A stretch of DNA of 7,451 nucleotides from JALRAP01 sp046340555 (GTDB lineage: Bacteria; Bacteroidota; Bacteroidia; AKYH767-A; OLB10). Where the stretch lies: contig JBKDSL010000221.1 of the NCBI GenBank assembly GCA_046340555.1, positions 1-7,451 of the forward strand. Direction: 5' to 3'. The first letter of the stretch is position 1. Every line of letters starts with the position of its first letter. Below the pieces are notes generated by a model. That model searched no databases and was not told the origin of the DNA. It saw only the letters and a program-made list of their open reading frames with translations. Position numbers and translations under genes: made by a program. Shown here piece after piece: positions 6,508-7,451 of this stretch.

Positions 6508-7071
6508 TTAAAAGATAAATGGCATGATGAAGTGGGTCATTATTAATCCGCCTGCAAAAAAACCAACCACTGCGATTAATGATGGAACTTGAAGATCGGA
6601 TAGGCCACTAATGGCATGACCTGAGGTACATCCTCCCGCCCAACGGGAACCGAATCCCACCATGAGGCCGCCGATGGCAAGGATTAGAAACCCCTTCAAT
6701 GTGAAAACATATTCCCAATTGAACAGCTCTTCGGGCTGTGCTCCTGTGGGTGCGGCAAATCCCATGGCCGATAGGTCTCGGATGGTGGATTCTGAAATCA
6801 ATACCGGTTCTCCGTCTGACAGGAATTGTGCTGCAATGTATCCTCCTATGGTGGCCCCGATTAAAAACATCAGGTTCCATGTTTGTGTTTTCCAGTTGAA
6901 ATCGAAGAATTTGACTTTTTTACCTCCACCGGCTGCCGCACAAATAGTGCGAAGGTTCGATGAAAATCCGAACGACTGTCCGAAGTAAAGCAAGGCGAAC
7001 ATGGTTGCCGCAATCAGGAAACCTGATACATACCACGGCCAAGGCTGTTGAATTATTTCCAATAGGTTCAT
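6508..7071 (-). CDS. YeeE/YedE-family sulfur-compound transporter, first half
   Basis: This 187-residue inner-membrane protein carries the first-half YeeE/YedE signature, GGLMVGFGSRWAGGCTSGHA (134-153), with Cys148. A second cysteine lies in RTICAA (Cys44). Hydrophobic helices are at about 12-30, 65-84, 124-141 and 162-185. The two cysteines here plus Cys99 of the next gene together would give the small set of conserved cysteines that TsuA-type thiosulfate importers use. I start it at ATG 7069-7071; the longer frame to 7185 runs through the stress-protein gene and has no membrane or domain features. The ATG overlaps the upstream TGA as ATGA (7071-7068), which implies translational coupling. 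The residue block 87-118 between helices is a hydrophilic loop. Function as a sulfur or thiosulfate transporter subunit is by family; the substrate is not proven. Confidence 0.85.
   Translation of the reverse strand: MNLLEIIQQPWPWYVSGFLIAATMFALLYFGQSFGFSSNLRTICAAAGGGKKVKFFDFNWKTQTWNLMFLIGATIGGYIAAQFLSDGEPVLISESTIRDLSAMGFAAPTGAQPEELFNWEYVFTLKGFLILAIGGLMVGFGSRWAGGCTSGHAISGLSDLQVPSLIAVVGFFAGGLIMTHFIMPFIF
7068..7071 (-). other. ATGA stop-start overlap
   Basis: The stress-protein stop TGA (7070-7068) and the YeeE start ATG (7071-7069) share four bases. Such overlaps usually reflect re-initiation by the same ribosomes and show that the two genes are on one transcript. This also settles the YeeE start, since a longer version would run far into the stress gene. 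Confidence 0.8.
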
Positions 7072-7451
7072 GCTTGTTGCAAATGAAAGGTAAGAATGGG
7101 TTTGAATAGGTGGTTCACCATTTTTTCGGGGGCGCTTGGGTGCAAAAATCGATTGATGCCGGTAAATCCGTGTGTTCCTATGCAAACCAAATCCATATTA
7201 TGCACTTGATTGAAATGGGTTACGCCTTCTTCCACATTCCGATCAGATATGATATGCTTTTCGAACTGACTGAATCCATTTGCTGCGGCAAAGCGATCCA
7301 TTCCTGCTTGAATGGCGCTCTCATCAGTTGATGCGTCTAGTATTTGTAATAGGTGGACATTAGCATCAAATGCTTTAACGAGCAACTTTAAAACAGCAAT
7401 GTTTTCATTTCCCGATTCTGTGAAGTCGTGTACCAACAAGACATTCTTGAT
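7068..7451 (-). CDS. Universal stress protein domain (5' end cut by window)
   Basis: The reading frame is open to the right edge and supplies 127 residues, beginning IKNVLLVHDFTESG, the usual first strand of a Usp fold. It ends in TGA at 7068-7070. The signature near the C-terminus is D87-L-V-C-I-G-T-H-G95 followed by FTGINRFLH and P105-S106. ATP-binding Usp proteins have G-2X-G-9X-G(S/T); here the last glycine is Pro105, so nucleotide binding may be weak or absent. The protein may be a single domain or the second half of a tandem Usp of about 280 residues, which is common in Bacteroidota; the missing 5' end would decide. Usp proteins are cytoplasmic stress or energy-state proteins. The ATGA overlap with the YeeE gene suggests it heads or belongs to this operon. 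An apparent start at TTG 7437-7439 is inside the conserved first strand and is not the real start. Confidence 0.85.
   Translation of the reverse strand: MKNVLLVHDFTESGNENIAVLKLLVKAFDANVHLLQILDASTDESAIQAGMDRFAAANGFSQFEKHIISDRNVEEGVTHFNQVHNMDLVCIGTHGFTGINRFLHPSAPEKMVNHLFKPILTFHLQQA

Noticed and set aside
7072..7185. N-terminal extension of the first YeeE protein up to 7185
   Set aside because: It lies inside the stress-protein coding sequence in another frame and contains no domain; the ATGA overlap gives a natural start.

Overview
The window reads as a sulfur-compound oxidation locus from a member of the Bacteroidota. That assignment is an inference. It rests on the protein families, a TAnnTTTG-type -7 promoter element before the leftmost gene, A-rich leaders without clear Shine-Dalgarno sequences, and moderate GC. 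All eight genes lie on the minus strand, so transcription runs from position 7451 towards position 1. No tRNA, rRNA, CRISPR array or mobile element was seen, and no gene-free stretch exceeds 300 bases.

In order of transcription: a universal stress protein domain cut by the right edge (7068-7451); two half-size YeeE/YedE sulfur-compound transporters (6508-7071 and 6085-6498), the first coupled to the stress gene by an ATGA overlap; a membrane-anchored dihaem cytochrome c of the TsdA thiosulfate dehydrogenase type (4986-6065); a 116-bp gap with two inverted repeats; an AT-rich class I methyltransferase (4237-4869); an OprD-type outer-membrane porin (2796-4196); a Tat-exported SoxB-like thiosulfohydrolase (1079-2785); a 162-bp gap with a promoter-like element and a CRP/FNR-type palindrome; and a persulfide dioxygenase-like metallo-hydrolase fused to a rhodanese domain (1-916), cut by the left edge.

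The genes fit one pathway, though the flow is inferred. The porin would admit an anionic sulfur compound to the periplasm. TsdA would oxidise thiosulfate (or act on tetrathionate) and pass electrons to the membrane. SoxB would hydrolyse a sulfonate from an S-sulfonate group. The YeeE pair would move thiosulfate or sulfane sulfur into the cytoplasm, where the dioxygenase-rhodanese would oxidise persulfide to sulfite. The canonical partners of SoxB (SoxYZ carrier, SoxXA cytochrome) are absent from the window, and the SoxB active-site motifs are unusual. This is the most interesting feature: a possible TsdA/SoxB-like route that does not use the usual carrier. The missing genes could simply lie outside the window.

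Several start sites differ from the longest open frames. SoxB, TsdA and the first YeeE gene are called at internal ATGs, while the porin appears to use TTG.
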